Source: Plotosus lineatus (lineage: Eukaryota; Chordata; Actinopteri; Siluriformes; Plotosidae). From it: a DNA stretch of 64,000 nucleotides. The stretch lies in assembly GCA_024760905.1 (NCBI GenBank), contig CM045729.1, positions 8,107,163-8,171,162 of the forward strand. The letters run 5' to 3'. Below are positions 44,118 through 56,467 of this stretch, in pieces. Made by a program: the position numbers and the translations under genes. Below the pieces are notes generated by a model. It did no database searches and was not told where the DNA came from. It worked only from the letters and a program-made list of their open reading frames with translations. Every line of letters starts with the position of its first letter. The first letter of the stretch is position 1.

Positions 44118-45575
44118 TCAGGGGTCGCCACAGCGAATCATCTGCCGCCATCTCACCCTATCCTTTGCATCTTCTTCTCTTACACCAACGACTTTCATGT
44201 CCTCCTTTACCACATCCATGAATCGTCTCTTTGGTCTTCCTCTAGGCCTTTTGCCTGGTAGTTCCAGCCTCAGCATCCTATTACCAATATACTCACTATC
44301 CCTCCTCTGTACATGTCCAAACCATCTAAATCTAGCCTCTCTGACTTTGTCTCCAAAACGTCTTACATGTGCTGTCCCTCTGACGTGCTCATTCCTAATC
44401 CTATCCATCCTCGTTACTCCCAAAGAGAACCTCAACATTTTCATCTCTGCTACCTCCAACTCTGCCTCCTGTCTTTTCCCCCGGACCACTGTTTCTAACC
44501 CATACAGCATCGTTGGCCTCAACACCGCTCTTTTGTACAATTTTTACTTTCATTGTTGCCGATACCCTCCTATCACACATCACACCGGACACTTTTCTCC
44601 AACCATTCCAACCTGCCTGCACACGCTTCTTGACCTCTTTTCCACACTCTCCATTGCTCTGGATTGTTGAGCCTAAGTACTTAAAATCCTCCACCTTTCT
44701 TATCTCTGCTCCCTGTAATCGCACCGTTCCTCTTGGGTCCTTGTCATTCATGCACATGTATTCTGTCTTACTGAGGCTAATCTTCATTCCCCTCCTTTCC
44801 AGGGCATACCTCCACCTCTCTAGATTTTCCTGCACTTGTTCTCTGCTCTCACAACAGATCACAATGTCATCTGCAAACATCATAGTCCATGGGGAATCTT
44901 GTCTAACCTCATCTGTCAGCCTGTCCATCACCATAGCAAACAAGAAGGGGCTGAGAGCTGACCCTTGATGCAGTCCCATCTCCACCTTGAACTCTTCTGT
45001 CACATCGACAGCACACCTCACCACTACTTCTCTGCCACTCCAGACTTCCTCATGCAATACCACAGTTCTTCTCTCGGCACCCTGTCATATGCTTTCTCCA
45101 GATCCACAAAGGCACAATGCAGCTCCGTCTGACCTTCTCTGTACTTCTCCATTAACATCCTCAAGGCAAACACTGCATCTGTGGTGCTCTTTCTGGAGCA
45201 TGAAACCAAACTGTTGTTCACAAACGCTGACTTCTGCCCTTAGTCTAGCTTCCACTATTCTTTCCCATAACTTCATCGTATGACTCATCAACTTTATCCC
45301 TCTGTAGTTGCCATAACTCTGCACGTCTCCCTTGTTCTTAAAAATGGGCAGCAGCACACTTCTCCTCCATTCCTCTGGCATCCTCTCACTCTCTCAGACC
45401 TTGTTAAATGTTCTTGTCAGAAAATCTACTGCTACCTCTCCTAGACACTTCCATACCTCCACCGGTATGTCATCAGGACCAACTGCCTTTCCATTCTTCA
45501 TCCTCTTCAATGCCCTCCTCACTTCACCCTTACTAATCTTTGCTACTTCCTGGTCCTCAACAGTCACCTCTTCTA
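44118..45575 (-). pseudogene. LINE I reverse transcriptase, multiply frameshifted
   Basis: Minus-strand frames cover MPEEWRRSVLLPIFKNKGD (45381), STTDAVFALRMLMEKYREGQ (45200), VDLEKAYDRVPREELWYC (45110), GLHQGSALSPFLFAMVMD (about 44970), MMFADDIVICCE (about 44890) and RWFGHVQRRDSEYIGN (44300). At least three frame changes lie between them. The C-terminal part (44118-44540) is open. Confidence 0.9.
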
Positions 45576-47136
45576 CTCTTTTTCTCTCTCATTTTCCTCA
45601 TTCATCAGCTCTTCAAAGTACTCTTTCCATCTTCCCAGCACACTTCTGTCATCAGTCAATACATTTCCCTCTCTGTCCTTTATCAATCTAACTTGCTGCA
45701 CGTCCTTCCCATCTCTATTTCTCTGCTGTGCCAACTCTGTATAAATCATTTTCTCCCTCCTTACTTTCCAACCGAGCATACAAGTCATCAAACGCGCTCT
45801 GTTTGGCCTTTGACACTGCTACCTTTGCCTTACGCTGTGTCTCCCTGTACTCCTGTTTACTCTCTTTGGTTTTCTCAATATCCCACTTCTTCTTAGCTAA
45901 TCTCTTCCTTTGTACACACTCCTGCACTTCCTCATTCCACCACCAAGTCTCCTTATCTACTTTCCTTCCAGATGACACACCAAGTATTCTCCTACCTGTC
46001 TCCCTGATCACATTCGCTGTAGTTGTCCAGTCATCTGGAAGCACTTCCTGACCACCCAAAGCCTGTTTCAACTCCTCCTTGAAGACAACCCGACACTCTT
46101 CCTCTTTCAACTCCCACCACTTTGTCTTCTGCTCTGCCTTTGCCTTCTTCACCTTCCTCACCATCAGCATCATCCTGCACACCACCATCCTATGCTGTTT
46201 GGCAACACTCTCACCCGCTACTACTTTGCAGTCACTGACTTCCTTTAAATTACATCGCCTGCACAAGATGTAGTCTACCTGTGTGCTCCTACCTCCACTT
46301 TTATAAGTCACCCTATGCTCCTCTCTCTTCTGGAAGAAAGTATTCACCACAGCCATTTCCATCCTTTTTGCAAAATCTACCAACATCTGTCCTTCTGCGT
46401 TCCTGTCCTGGATACCAAACCTGCCCATCACTTCCTCGTCCCCTCTGTTTCCTGCACCAACATGTCCATTGAAGTCTGCATCAATGACCACTCTTTCACC
46501 TCTGGGGGTACTCTGCATCACTTCATCTAACTCCCACCAAAATCTCTCCTTCTCTTCTCGCTCACATCCTGTCTGTGGGGCATAAGCACTAACAACATTG
46601 AACATCACACCTTCAATTTCTAACTTGAGACTCATCACTCTGTCTGACACTCTTTTCACTTCTAGAACATTCCTGGCAAACTCCTCCTTCAAGATGACTC
46701 CGACTCCATTTCTCTTCCCATCCACACCGTGATAAAACAGCTTAAACCCTGCTCCTATGCTTCTAGCCTTGCGACCTTTCCATCTGGTCTCCTGAACACA
46801 CAGTATGTCCACCTTCCTCCTCTGCATCATGTCAGCCAGCTCTCTACCTTTTCCTGTCATAGTTCCAATATTCAAAGTCCCTACTTTCAGTCCTAGACTC
46901 ATGCCTTTCCTCTTCTCTCTCTGGCAACGGACATACCTCCCGCCTCTCCTTCTTCGACGTCTTCGACCATCAGTAGTCCAATTTCCATCAGCACCCTGTT
47001 GGTTGGCCCGGCACTGATGGCGATCGTTGTTAACCCGGCCTCGACCGATCCGGTATGTGATTCTTTCTTGTGATTCGCATAGTTTATTTGGCATTTGTTT
47101 TACGCCGGATGCCCTTCCTGGCGCAACCCTCTGCAT
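45573..47136 (-). pseudogene. LINE I endonuclease and linker region, mostly open
   Basis: 45715-47136 is open for 473 codons: an Arg-rich leader (GRRRRRRRGGR), VGTLNIGTMTGKGRELAD, CVQETRWKGRKA, LKEEFARNVLEVKRVSD, SAYAPQTGCEREE, VIDADFNGHVGAG, STQVDYILCRR, and the Lys/Trp-rich linker. One extra A at about 45737 (tacagagttggc; the other copy has tacaggttggc) shifts the frame. 45573-45791 continues the linker to NEENEREKE and a stop at 45573-45575, just before the RT frame, the same break as in the plus-strand copy. Confidence 0.9.
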
Positions 47137-47343
47137 TTATCCGGGCTTGGGACGGCGTAAGGGAAGACACTGGTTGTGCCCCCCCCCTCCACGGCTGCAT
47201 TATTAATAGTAAAAAGTACATTTGTTACTAATAAATAACTTCGGTATAACAATGTCGTTTAAAATAAATTCAGAGTCTTATACTCTAAAATTGTTGGTCT
47301 TCTTTATCAATATAGTTTTATTCAGTATTTTATATATATACAC

Positions 47344-47372
<29 letters not shown>

Positions 47373-47374
<2 letters not shown>

Positions 47375-48465
47375 GTCGGGCCCCAACTTATGAAAGTAAT
47401 CCGTTCCAGAGCCCTTTCCGTAACGCGGGGATTTCGTAAGTAGGGGTCGCATCTTACATGTTAAACGCCTAATTCGTTCCATGGCTCCAGTCTTTGAACT
47501 GGATAAACCCCATAAACCCTTTAAAAACAATAAAAGTACACCAATTTTGTATGAAATATGTGTTAAAAGTCTGTCTGTCTGCCTTTCGGCTTTTTCCCTT
47601 TTACTCGGGAGTCGCCACAGCGAATCATCTGATTCGCACGTTTGATTTGGCAGAGGTTTTTACGTCGGATGCCCTTCCTGTCACAACCCTTTTAGCAAGG
47701 GACAGAAACACACTGACGACTTTGCAGCTACTCTTTACGAAAGTCAGCAATGGTTCTTTTACATGCCTCTCACCATAGACAGTGACAGACATAGCCCGCC
47801 TTTGATAACCCAGTTAGCAGCACTGGGGGGACAGTGACAACCTTGTGGAGAGTGGGACTTGAACCCCCAACCTTTGGATCAGCAATCCAGTGCCCTATAC
47901 CACTAGACCACCACTACCCCACATGAAATATGTGTTAAAAGTAAAAGAAAATTATTTATTAAACAATTTAAACATTTTATTAACATATTTATTAATTAAA
48001 CCATTAAACATTTTTTATTCACACACACACACACACACACACACCTCTCTCTGTCTCTCTCTCTCTCTCGCACGCTACGGGCCACGCCCACAAGGCGTGG
48101 AATTCAAAGCGCATTCCCTGCCTGACAAACTCAGCTTTAATTTGATTCCTTGAGGATCGGAATTCCAGATGAGCTCAAATATGCCCACATTTATTAAACA
48201 TTTACTGAATTAAAACAACTTAAAAACTAAATTAAAAACTAAAGTGAAGCTTCTCTATCTGGGAGGCCAGCGGGGCGAGATGTTGATCGACAGCCAATGA
48301 GAGAACAACTGGCGCGTCGTGTGAAATTTTGATTGGCGCGTTTGAATTTTGAATTTGTTTCCATAAGAGGGGGTTGTTTCATATCTCAGGGGACGTAAAC
48401 TAAGGAAAATGTTTTTCGTAACCCGGGGATGTTGTACACAGGGGTCTTCGTAAGTTGGGGGCCGA

Positions 48466-48468
<3 letters not shown>
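47373..48468. mobile_element. MITE (720-bp family) interrupted by a SINE
   Basis: The ends cagtcgggccccaacttatg and cttcgtaagttgggggccgactg are inverted. Subtracting the SINE and one duplication copy leaves about 724 bp, agreeing with the 720-bp copy at 40011, to which it is reverse-oriented. It lies between an AC run (47341-47372) and a TA run (48471-48518); the flanks are not TA but dinucleotide repeat. Confidence 0.9.
47571..47922 (-). mobile_element. tRNA-derived SINE, complete, LINE I-type tail, in a MITE
   Basis: A perfect 20-bp duplication, atgaaatatgtgttaaaagt, flanks it at 47551-47570 and 47923-47942. The minus strand reads head (ggtagtggtggtctagtgg), B box (ggttcaagtcc), middle, LINE I-like 5' segment, palindromic join and LINE I 3' end with a gacagacag tail. 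It is among the youngest insertions here. Confidence 0.96.
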
Positions 48469-48519
<51 letters not shown>

Positions 48520-48521
48520 CT

Positions 48522-49510
48522 AATGCAGCCGTGGGGGGCACTAACCAGTGTCTCTCCTCCTTCGCCGGTCCCAAGCCCGGAGAAATGCAGAGGGTTGTGT
48601 CAGGAAGGGTATCCGACGTAAAACCAATGCCAAACTTTATCATGCAAATCACAAATATTACCTCCATACCAGATTGGTTGAGGCCCGGGTTAACAACGAC
48701 TGCCATCAGTGCTGTTAACCAACAGGGTGCTGATGGAAATTGGACTACTGTTGGTCAAAGGAGAGGCAGGAGGCATATCCGTAGGCAGAGAGATAAGAGG
48801 AAAGGCATGAGTCTAGGACTGAGAGTGGGGACTTCGAATGTTGGAACTATGGCAGGAAAAGCTAGAGAGCTGGCTGACATGATGCAGAGGAGGATGGTCA
48901 TACTGTGTGTTCAGGAGACCACGTGGAAAGGTAGCAAGGCTAGAAGCTTAGGAGCAGGGTTTAAGCTGTTTTATCACGGTGTGGATGGGAAGAAGAAATG
49001 GAGTAGGAGTCATCTTGAAGGAGGAGTTTGCCAGGAATGTTCTAGAAGTGAAAAGAGGGTCAGACAGAGTGATGAGCCTCAAGTTAGAAATTGAAGGTGA
49101 GATGTGCAATGTTGTTAGTGCTTATGCCCCACAGACAGGATGTGAGCGAGAAGAGAAGGAGAGATTCTGGAGGGAGTTAGATGAAGTGATGCAGAGTACC
49201 CCCAGAGGTGAAAGAGTGGTCATTGATGCAGACTTCAATGGACATGTTGGTGCAGGAAACAGAGGGGACGAGGAAGTGATGGGCAGGTTTTTTTATCCAG
49301 GACAGGAACACAGAAGGACAGATTTTGATCGATTTTGCAAAAAGGATGGAAATGGCTGTGATGAATAGTTTCTTCAAGAAGAAACAGGAGCATAGGGTGA
49401 CCTATGAAAGCGGAGGTAAGAGCACACAGGTAGACTACATCTTGTGTAACGATGTAATTTGAAGGAAGTCAGTGACTGCAAAGTAGTCGTGGTGGTGTTG
49501 GTGTGCAGGA
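48522..49510 (+). mobile_element. LINE I 5' part, 3' truncated
   Basis: Starts at the family 5' end (aatgcagccgtgg) and runs through the endonuclease with small deletions and frameshifts (LADMMQRRMVILCVQETTWKG; MWMGRRNGVGVILKEEFAR; VISAYAPQTG-type segment; DADFNGHVGAG). It stops near gtgtgcaggat, equivalent to about 14371 of the plus copy. The RT and 3' end are gone and hAT sequence follows. Confidence 0.88.
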
Positions 49511-49694
49511 TATGGCTCTCAGAGGATTAGATTTCTTTTTTTTTGGCTCTCAGTCAAAAAGGTTCCCAGCCCATGTTTTAAATGAACCTCTCACCACAGA
49601 CAGTGACAGACATGGCCAGCCTTTGATAACCCAGTTAGCTGCACTGGGAGGACAGCAGTATTAACCTGATTACAGTGGGCCACCACAGCCCCTG

Positions 49695-51075
49695 TCACTC
49701 ACCTTCTTCCGCTAAGTCCAGGGTCGGGTCGCGGGGGCAGCAAAAAAACGTCCCTCTCCCTAGCCACGTCCTCCAGCTCTTCCGGGGGGACACCTAGACG
49801 GTCCAAGACAAGCAGAGAGACATAGTCCCTCCAGTGTGATCTAGGTCGACCCCAGGGTCTCTTCCCAGTTGTACATGCCTGAAACACCACACCAGGGAGG
49901 CGTCCGAGAGGCATTCTGACCAGATGCCCGAGCCACCTCAACTGATTCCTCTCAATGTGGAGGAGCAGTGGATCTACTCCGAGCTCTCCACAGATGGTAG
50001 AGCTTCTCACCTTATCTCTAAGGAAGAGTCCCGCCACCCGGCGAAGGAAGCTCATTTCAGCCACTTGTATCCATGATCTTGTTCTTTTGGTCACTACTCA
50101 AAGCTCGTGACCATAGGTGAGGGTTGGAACGTAGATCGACTGGTATACTGAGTATACCTTCTGAGTATACTGGTATACCTTCTTCACCACAACAAACCAG
50201 TACAGGCTGTTTAACAGCAGAGGCTGTAGCGATCTGTCTGTCGATCTCCCACTCCATCCTTCCCTCACTCGTGACCAAGACCCCAAGATACTTAAACTCC
50301 TCCACTTGGAGCAGGACCTCATTCTCGACCCAGAGGGTGCATTCCACCCTTGTCTGACTGAGAACCATGGCCTTGGACTTGGAGGTGCTGATTTTCATCC
50401 GGGTACTTCGCACTCGGCTGCGAATCGGCCTCAATGAGAGCTGGAGGTCCTGACTTGATGAAGCCAAAAGGACAACATCATCTGCAAAAAGCAGAGACGA
50501 GATCCAATGGCCACCAAACCAGAACCCCTCAATGCCTCGGCTGCGCTTAGAAATTCTGTCCATAAAAATTATGAACAGAATCGGTGATAAGGACAGCCTT
50601 GGCGGACTCCACCTCTCAGCGAAAGCAATTTAAGCTGTTGTTACCAATACGGACCAAACTCTGGCTCCTGTGATACAGCGATAGAATGGCCCGTATCAAC
50701 GGGTTTGGAACGCCATACTCCCGGAACACGCCCCACAAGATTGTTCAAGGGACAAGGTCAGCCTTCTCCAAATCCACAAAACACATATGGACAGATTGGG
50801 CAGACTACCATGTCCCTTCCAAGATCCTGTGGAGGCGTATAGAGTTGGTCAAGAGTGCTTGGCCAGGGACGAAAAACCACATTGTTCCTCCTGAATCTAG
50901 GGTTCGACTATCGGTCAGATCCTCCACTCCAGTACCCCTGCATAGACTTTCCCAGGTAGGCTGAGGAGTGTGATTCTCCGATATTTGGTACACACCCTCC
51001 GGTCCCCCTTCTTAAAAATAGGGACCACCACCCCGGTTTGCCAATCCAGAGATACAGCCCCCGATGAGAACGTGA
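49695..51075 (-). mobile_element. Rex3 (RTE clade) LINE fragment, 5' truncated
   Basis: The minus strand has RT motifs SSLLFADDVVLLASS and MKISTSKSKAMVLSQ, then VEEFKYLGVLVTSEGRMEWEID (50563-50200) and, after frame changes, MSFLRRVAGLFLRDKVRSS, ERNQLRWLGHLVRMPLGRLP, TGKRPWGRPRSHWRDYVS and ELEDVARERDVF (50094-49699), a well-known Rex3 C-terminus. The 3' end is near 49695. Upstream RT from 50580 to 51075 is heavily decayed. Inactive. Confidence 0.85.
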
Positions 51076-51771
51076 TGTTGCAGAGACGTTTAAAGGATTA
51101 ATCTATAAAATTAATCACTGCCCTATGTTATATTTCTTTTCTTTATTTTTATCAATAAGACACTTTAACCTGGCAAATCTATTGAAAGAAAAGCAAAAGG
51201 CAGAAAAATGAGAATAAATAAAAGGTGAAGAAAAAAATGATATGGAAGTCTGGTGAACTAAACTTTATTTAAAATTGTAGCCTTTATTCAGTTAGTTCTG
51301 ATAATTATTCATTAAAATATGAACTTGCCCATGATCTCAGTCTCAGAGCAACAGATAAACGCAGCTGATTGAAACTCCGAAGCGAATCTAGGATCGAATT
51401 TTGGTGACCTTACATTCAACTTTCTTCAGAGTTAACAGTAATCTATTGGCAGCGAACCACTGACTTAACGTTTCCATTCCACTTGTCATGATAAACAGTA
51501 TAAACCTCTACAGACCATCTGACTGGATAATAACAGCACAAGTACAGGATGAGTTATTGTGACAAACCACAAAATTTTATTAAAAACTAGAAAATGCATC
51601 ATTTGTATTTCAAACAAATAATAAAAACAAACGTTTGTTGAATTGTTCTTCAGAAATTTATTATTATTTATACTCATATAATCATTAAATTAATAAAAGC
51701 TCCTGTTGCATTTCAGGTTTGAACAGAAGGTGAAAGCTTACTAAAAGAAGGAGAGAGAGAGATTACGTGCA
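51076..51771. other. AT-rich non-coding stretch before the TG array
   Basis: Nothing recognisable apart from short poly-A-like runs. A GA run (51751-51762) directly precedes the array. Confidence 0.7.
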
Positions 51772-51806
51772 AGTGTGTGTGTGTGTGTGTGTGTGTATGG
51801 ACGCGA

Positions 51807-51845
<39 letters not shown>

Positions 51846-52098
51846 GATGCGAGTGTGTGTGTGTGTGTATGGATGCGAGTGTGTGTGTGTGTGTGTGTGT
51901 ATGGATGCGAGTGTGTGTGTGTGTGTGGTGTATGGACGTGAGTGTGTGTGTGTGTGTATGGACGCGAGTGTGTGTGTGTGTGTGTATGGATGCTGAGTGT
52001 GTGTGTGTGTGTATGGACGCTGAGTGTGTGTGTGTGTGTGTATGGGCCGAAGTGTGTGTGTGTGTATGGACCTTGAGTGTGTGTGTGTGTGTATGGAT

Positions 52099-52141
<43 letters not shown>

Positions 52142-52400
52142 GACGCGAGTGTGTGTGTGTGTGTGTGTGTATGGGCGTGAGTGTGTGTGTGTGTGTATGG
52201 GCGCGAGTGTGTGTGTGTGTGTGTATGGACGCGTAATGTGTGTGTGTGTGTATGGACGCAAGTGTGTGTGTGTGTGTGTATGGGCCTAAGTGTGTGTGTG
52301 TGTGTGTGTATGGGCCTTGAGTGTGTGTGTGTGTGTGTATGGACGCGAGTGTGTGTGTGTGTGTGTATGGACGCGAGTGTGTGTGTGTGTATGGGACTTG

Positions 52401-52435
<35 letters not shown>

Positions 52436-52560
52436 AATCAGGAGTGTGTGTGTGTGTGTATGGACGCCTTGAGTGTGTGTGTGTGTGTGTGTGTGTATGG
52501 GCGCAAGTGTGTGTGTGTGTGTGTATGGGCTAGAGTGTGTGTGTGCTTGTAGTATGACAC

Positions 52561-52595
<35 letters not shown>

Positions 52596-52622
52596 CCTTA
52601 GTGTGTGTGTGTGTATGGGCGC

Positions 52623-52659
<37 letters not shown>

Positions 52660-52781
52660 AGCAGTGTGTGTGTGTGTATGGGCCTTGAGTGTGTGTGTGT
52701 GTGTGTGTGTATGGGCGCAAAGTGTGTGTGTGTGTGTGTGTGTATGGGCCTTGAGGTGTGTGTGTGTGTGCAGTATGGACG

Positions 52782-52824
<43 letters not shown>

Positions 52825-52989
52825 GGCGAGTGTGTGTGTGTGTGTATGGGCTGAGTGTGTGTGTGTGTGTGTATGGGCGTGTGTGTGTGTGTGTGTGTAT
52901 GGGCGAGTGTGTGTGTGTGTGTGTGTATGGGCCAGTGTGTGTGTGTGTGTATGGACGCGAGTGTGTGTGTGTGTGTGTGTATGGAGCGA

Positions 52990-53022
<33 letters not shown>

Positions 53023-53385
53023 GCGCTTAAGTGTGTGTGTGTGTGTGTGTGTGTATGGGCCTTGAGAGTGTGTGTGTGTGTGTGTATGGACGCGAGTGTG
53101 TGTGTGTGTGTGTGTGTGTATGGGCGCGAGTGTGTGTGTGTGTGTGTGTGTGTATGGACGCGAGTGTGTGTGTGTGTGTATAGGCACGAGTGTGTGTGTG
53201 TGTGTGTGTGTGTGGGTATGTGTGTGTGTGTGTGTATGGGCCAGAGTGTGTGTGTGTATGGATCTGCGAGTGTGTGTGTGTGTGTATGGGCCAGTGTGTG
53301 TGTGTGTGTGTATAGACAGTGTGTGTGTGTGTGTATGGGCAGAGTGTGTGTGTGTATGGACGCGAGTGTGTGTGTGTATGGGCGA

Positions 53386-53416
<31 letters not shown>

Positions 53417-53596
53417 GGCCTTGAGTGTGTGTGTGTGTGTGTGTATATGGACGCGAGTGTGTGTGTGTGTGTGTGTATGGGCGAGTGTGTGTGTGTGTGT
53501 ATGGGCCTTGAGTGTGTGTGTGTGTGTATGGGCCTGAGTGTGTGTGTGTGTGTGTGAGTGTGTGTGTGTATGAGTGTATTGTGTGTGTGTATGGGC

Positions 53597-53631
<35 letters not shown>

Positions 53632-53695
53632 GGCCTTGAGTGTGTGTGTGTGTGTGTATGGGCCTTGAAGTGTGTGTGTGTGTGTGTGTATGGGC

Positions 53696-53742
<47 letters not shown>

Positions 53743-53746
53743 GGCC

Positions 53747-53785
<39 letters not shown>

Positions 53786-53792
53786 GGCGCGA

Positions 53793-53823
<31 letters not shown>

Positions 53824-54423
53824 GGACTGAGTGTATGTATGGAGCGAGTGTGTATGTATGATAGCAGTGAGTGTGTGTGTATGGGCGAGTGTGTGTGTAT
53901 GGAGCCTTAGTGTGTGTGTGTGTGTGTGTATGGGCAGTGTGTGTGTGTGTGTATGGACGCTTGAGTGTGTGTGTGTGTGTGTGTGTATGGGCCAGTGTGT
54001 GTAAGTGTGTGTGTATGGATCGTAAGTGTGTGTGTGTGTGTGTGTGTGTATGGAGCGCAGTGTGTGTGTGTGTGTGTGTGTGTGTATGGGCGATGAAGTG
54101 TGTGTGTGTGTGTAATATGGACGTGAGTGCTGTGTATGGAGGCGGCTGTGTGTGTGTGTGTGTGTGTGTATGGCGCAAGTGTGTGTGTGTGTGTGTGTGT
54201 ATGGGCGCAAGTGTGTGTGTGTGTGTGTGTATGTATGGGCCTTGAGTGTGTGTGTGTGTGTGTGTATGGAGGCCTAGTGTGTGTGTGTGTGTGTGGTGTG
54301 TATGGACATGAGTAAGTGTGTGTGTATGGACTAGTGTGTGTGTGTGTGTGTGTGTATGGAAGCCGAGTGTGTGTGTGTGTGTGTGTATGGGCAGTGTGTG
54401 TGTGTGTGTGTGTGTATGGACCA

Positions 54424-54467
<44 letters not shown>

Positions 54468-54664
54468 GGCCTTGAGTGTGTGTGTGTCTGTGTATAGCGA
54501 AGTGTGTGTGTGTGTGTCTGTGTATGGAAGCGAGTGTGTGTGTGTGTGTATGGGCCTTGAGTGTGTGTGTGTATGGGCGAGTGTGTGTGTGTGTGTGTGT
54601 GTATGTCTGTGTGTATGGGCCTTGAGTGTGTGTGTGTGTGTTGTGTGTGTGTGTATGGGCCTGA

Positions 54665-54689
<25 letters not shown>

Positions 54690-54697
<8 letters not shown>

Positions 54698-55190
54698 TAT
54701 GGAAGCGAGTGTGTGTGTGTCTGTGTGTGTGTATGGATGCGAGAGTGTGTGTGTGTATGGATGCGAAGTGTGTGTGTGTATGAATGCGAGTGTGTGTGTG
54801 TATGGATGCTGAGTGTGTGTGTGTATGGATGCAGTGTGTGTGTGTATGGATGCGAGTGTGTGTGTGTGTGTATGGATGCACGTGTGTGTGTGTATGGATG
54901 CAGTGTGTGTGTATGGATGCAGGAAGTGTGTGTGTATGGATGTGTGTGTGTGTGTGTATGGATGCGAGTGTGTGTGTATGGATGCCAGTGTGTGTATATG
55001 GATGCGAGTGTGTGTGTGTATGGATCTGCGAGTGTGTGTGTATGGATCACGAGTGTGTGTGTGTATGGATGCGAGTGTGTGTGTATGGATGCGAGTGTGT
55101 GTGTGTGTGTATGGATGCGAGTGTGTGTGTGTGTGTGTGTGTGTGTATGGATGCGAGTGTGTGTGTGTGTGTGTATGGATGCTTAGTGTG
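54690..55190. repeat. 'GATGC' word block 1 of the TG array
   Basis: Here nearly every word is a variant of tatggatgcgag and spacing is short (about 20-30 bp). It opens with tatggaagcgag, then a tctgtgtgtgtg run, and closes toward tatgtatgggccag. Confidence 0.8.
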
Positions 55191-55323
55191 TGTGTGTGTG
55201 TGTGTGTATGTATGGGCCAGTGTGTGTGTGTGTGTGTGTATGTATGGGCGTGAGTGTGTGTGTGTATGGGCGGGGAGTGTGTGTGTGTATGGGCGCGAGT
55301 GTGTGTGTGTGTGTGTATGGGGC

Positions 55324-55358
<35 letters not shown>

Positions 55359-55576
55359 GCGAGTGTGTGTGTGTGTCTGTGTATATGGACGCGAGTGTGT
55401 GTGTGTGTGTATAGAGCGTGAGTGCGTGTGTGTGTGTGTGTATGGGACGCAGTGTGTGTGTGTGTGTGTGTGTATGGGCGAGGTGTGTGTGTGTGTGTGT
55501 GTATGGGCCTTAAGTGTGTGTGTGTGTGTATGTATGGACCTTGAAGTGTGTGTGTGTGTGTGTGTGTGTATGGGCG

Positions 55577-55618
<42 letters not shown>

Positions 55619-55722
55619 GGCCAGAGTGTGTGTGTATGGACTCGAGTGTGTGTGTGTGTGTGTGTGTGTGTATGGGCAGTGTGTGTGTATGGGCGAGTGT
55701 GTGTGTGTGTGTGTGTATGGGC

Positions 55723-55753
<31 letters not shown>

Positions 55754-55884
55754 GGCGCGAGTGTGTGTGTGTGTGTGTCTGTGTATGGAAGCGAGTGTGT
55801 GTGTGTGTGTGTATGGAGGACGAGGTGTGTGTGTGTGTGTGGGCGCGAGTGTGTGTGTGTATGGGCCCAGTGTGTGTGTGTATG

Positions 55885-55917
<33 letters not shown>

Positions 55918-55967
55918 TGAACCAGGTGTATTACGTGTGTGTGTGTGTGTGTGTGTGTGTATGGGCC

Positions 55968-55989
<22 letters not shown>

Positions 55990-56010
<21 letters not shown>

Positions 56011-56428
56011 GAAGCGAGTGTGTGTGTCTGTGTGTGTGTATGGATGCGAGTGTGTGTGTGTGTGTATGGATGCGAGTGTGTGTGTGTATGGATGCGAGTG
56101 TGTGTGTGTATGGATGCGAGTGTGTGTGTGTATGGATGCGAGTGTGTGTGTGTGTGTGTATGGATGCTGTGTGTGTGTGTGTGTATGGATCTGCGAGTGT
56201 GTGTGTGTGTGTGTGTGTATGGATGCGAGTGTGTGTGTATGGATCTGTGTGTGTGTGTATGGATGCGAGTGTGTGTGTGTGTGTGTGTGTATGGATGCTG
56301 TGTGTGTGTGTGTATGGATGCCAGTGTGTGTGTGTATGGATGCGAGTGTGTGTGTATGGATGCGAGTGTGTGTGTGCTATGAATGCGAGTGTGTGTGTAT
56401 GGATCTGCAGTGTGTGTGTATGGATGCG

Positions 56429-56467
<39 letters not shown>

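Larger units (their letters stand above)
44087..47201 (-). mobile_element. LINE I (RTE-like), full length, inside the hAT
   Basis: A 3115-bp copy on the minus strand with a perfect 16-bp target duplication, attaatagtaaaaagt, at 44071-44086 and 47202-47217. The 5' end (minus strand aatgcagccgtgg) and the gaagaag 3' tail are as in the 13335 copy. The endonuclease frame is nearly complete; the RT region has several frameshifts. Confidence 0.95.
43403..49575 (+). mobile_element. hAT transposon remnant with later insertions
   Basis: The left end caggggtcaggaacctat and the right end aggttcccagcccatg are inverted copies, and the 8-bp duplication fits hAT. Near the ends are the repeated tggctctcag phrases. 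Inside are a LINE I (44087-47201), an AC run, a MITE carrying a SINE (47373-48468), a TA run and the 5' part of another LINE I (48522-49510). Element interior outside these is 43403-44086, about 47218-47340 and 49511-49575. Confidence 0.82.
43377..49693 (-). mobile_element. SINE split into two pieces by a hAT element
   Basis: 43377-43402 (gtcagcaatggttcttttacat) and 49576-49693 (aacctctcaccacagacagt through the head end ccaccacagcccc) are consecutive parts of one minus-strand SINE. The hAT sits between them and duplicated 8 bp (ttttacat and ttttaaat). The listed span includes everything nested inside. Confidence 0.82.

Noticed and set aside
44197..46530. Plus-strand frames rich in Ser, Leu and Pro (for example 45332-45691 and 44513-44968)
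   Set aside because: They are the antisense of LINE I. The equivalent minus-strand frames occur under the plus-strand copy at 14006-15944, showing they are shadows.
44087..49510. Twin-primed single LINE I insertion explaining the head-to-head arrangement
   Set aside because: Twin-priming inverts the 5' part of one copy without repeating it. Here both pieces contain the 5' end and endonuclease, and the minus copy alone has a complete 16-bp duplication.
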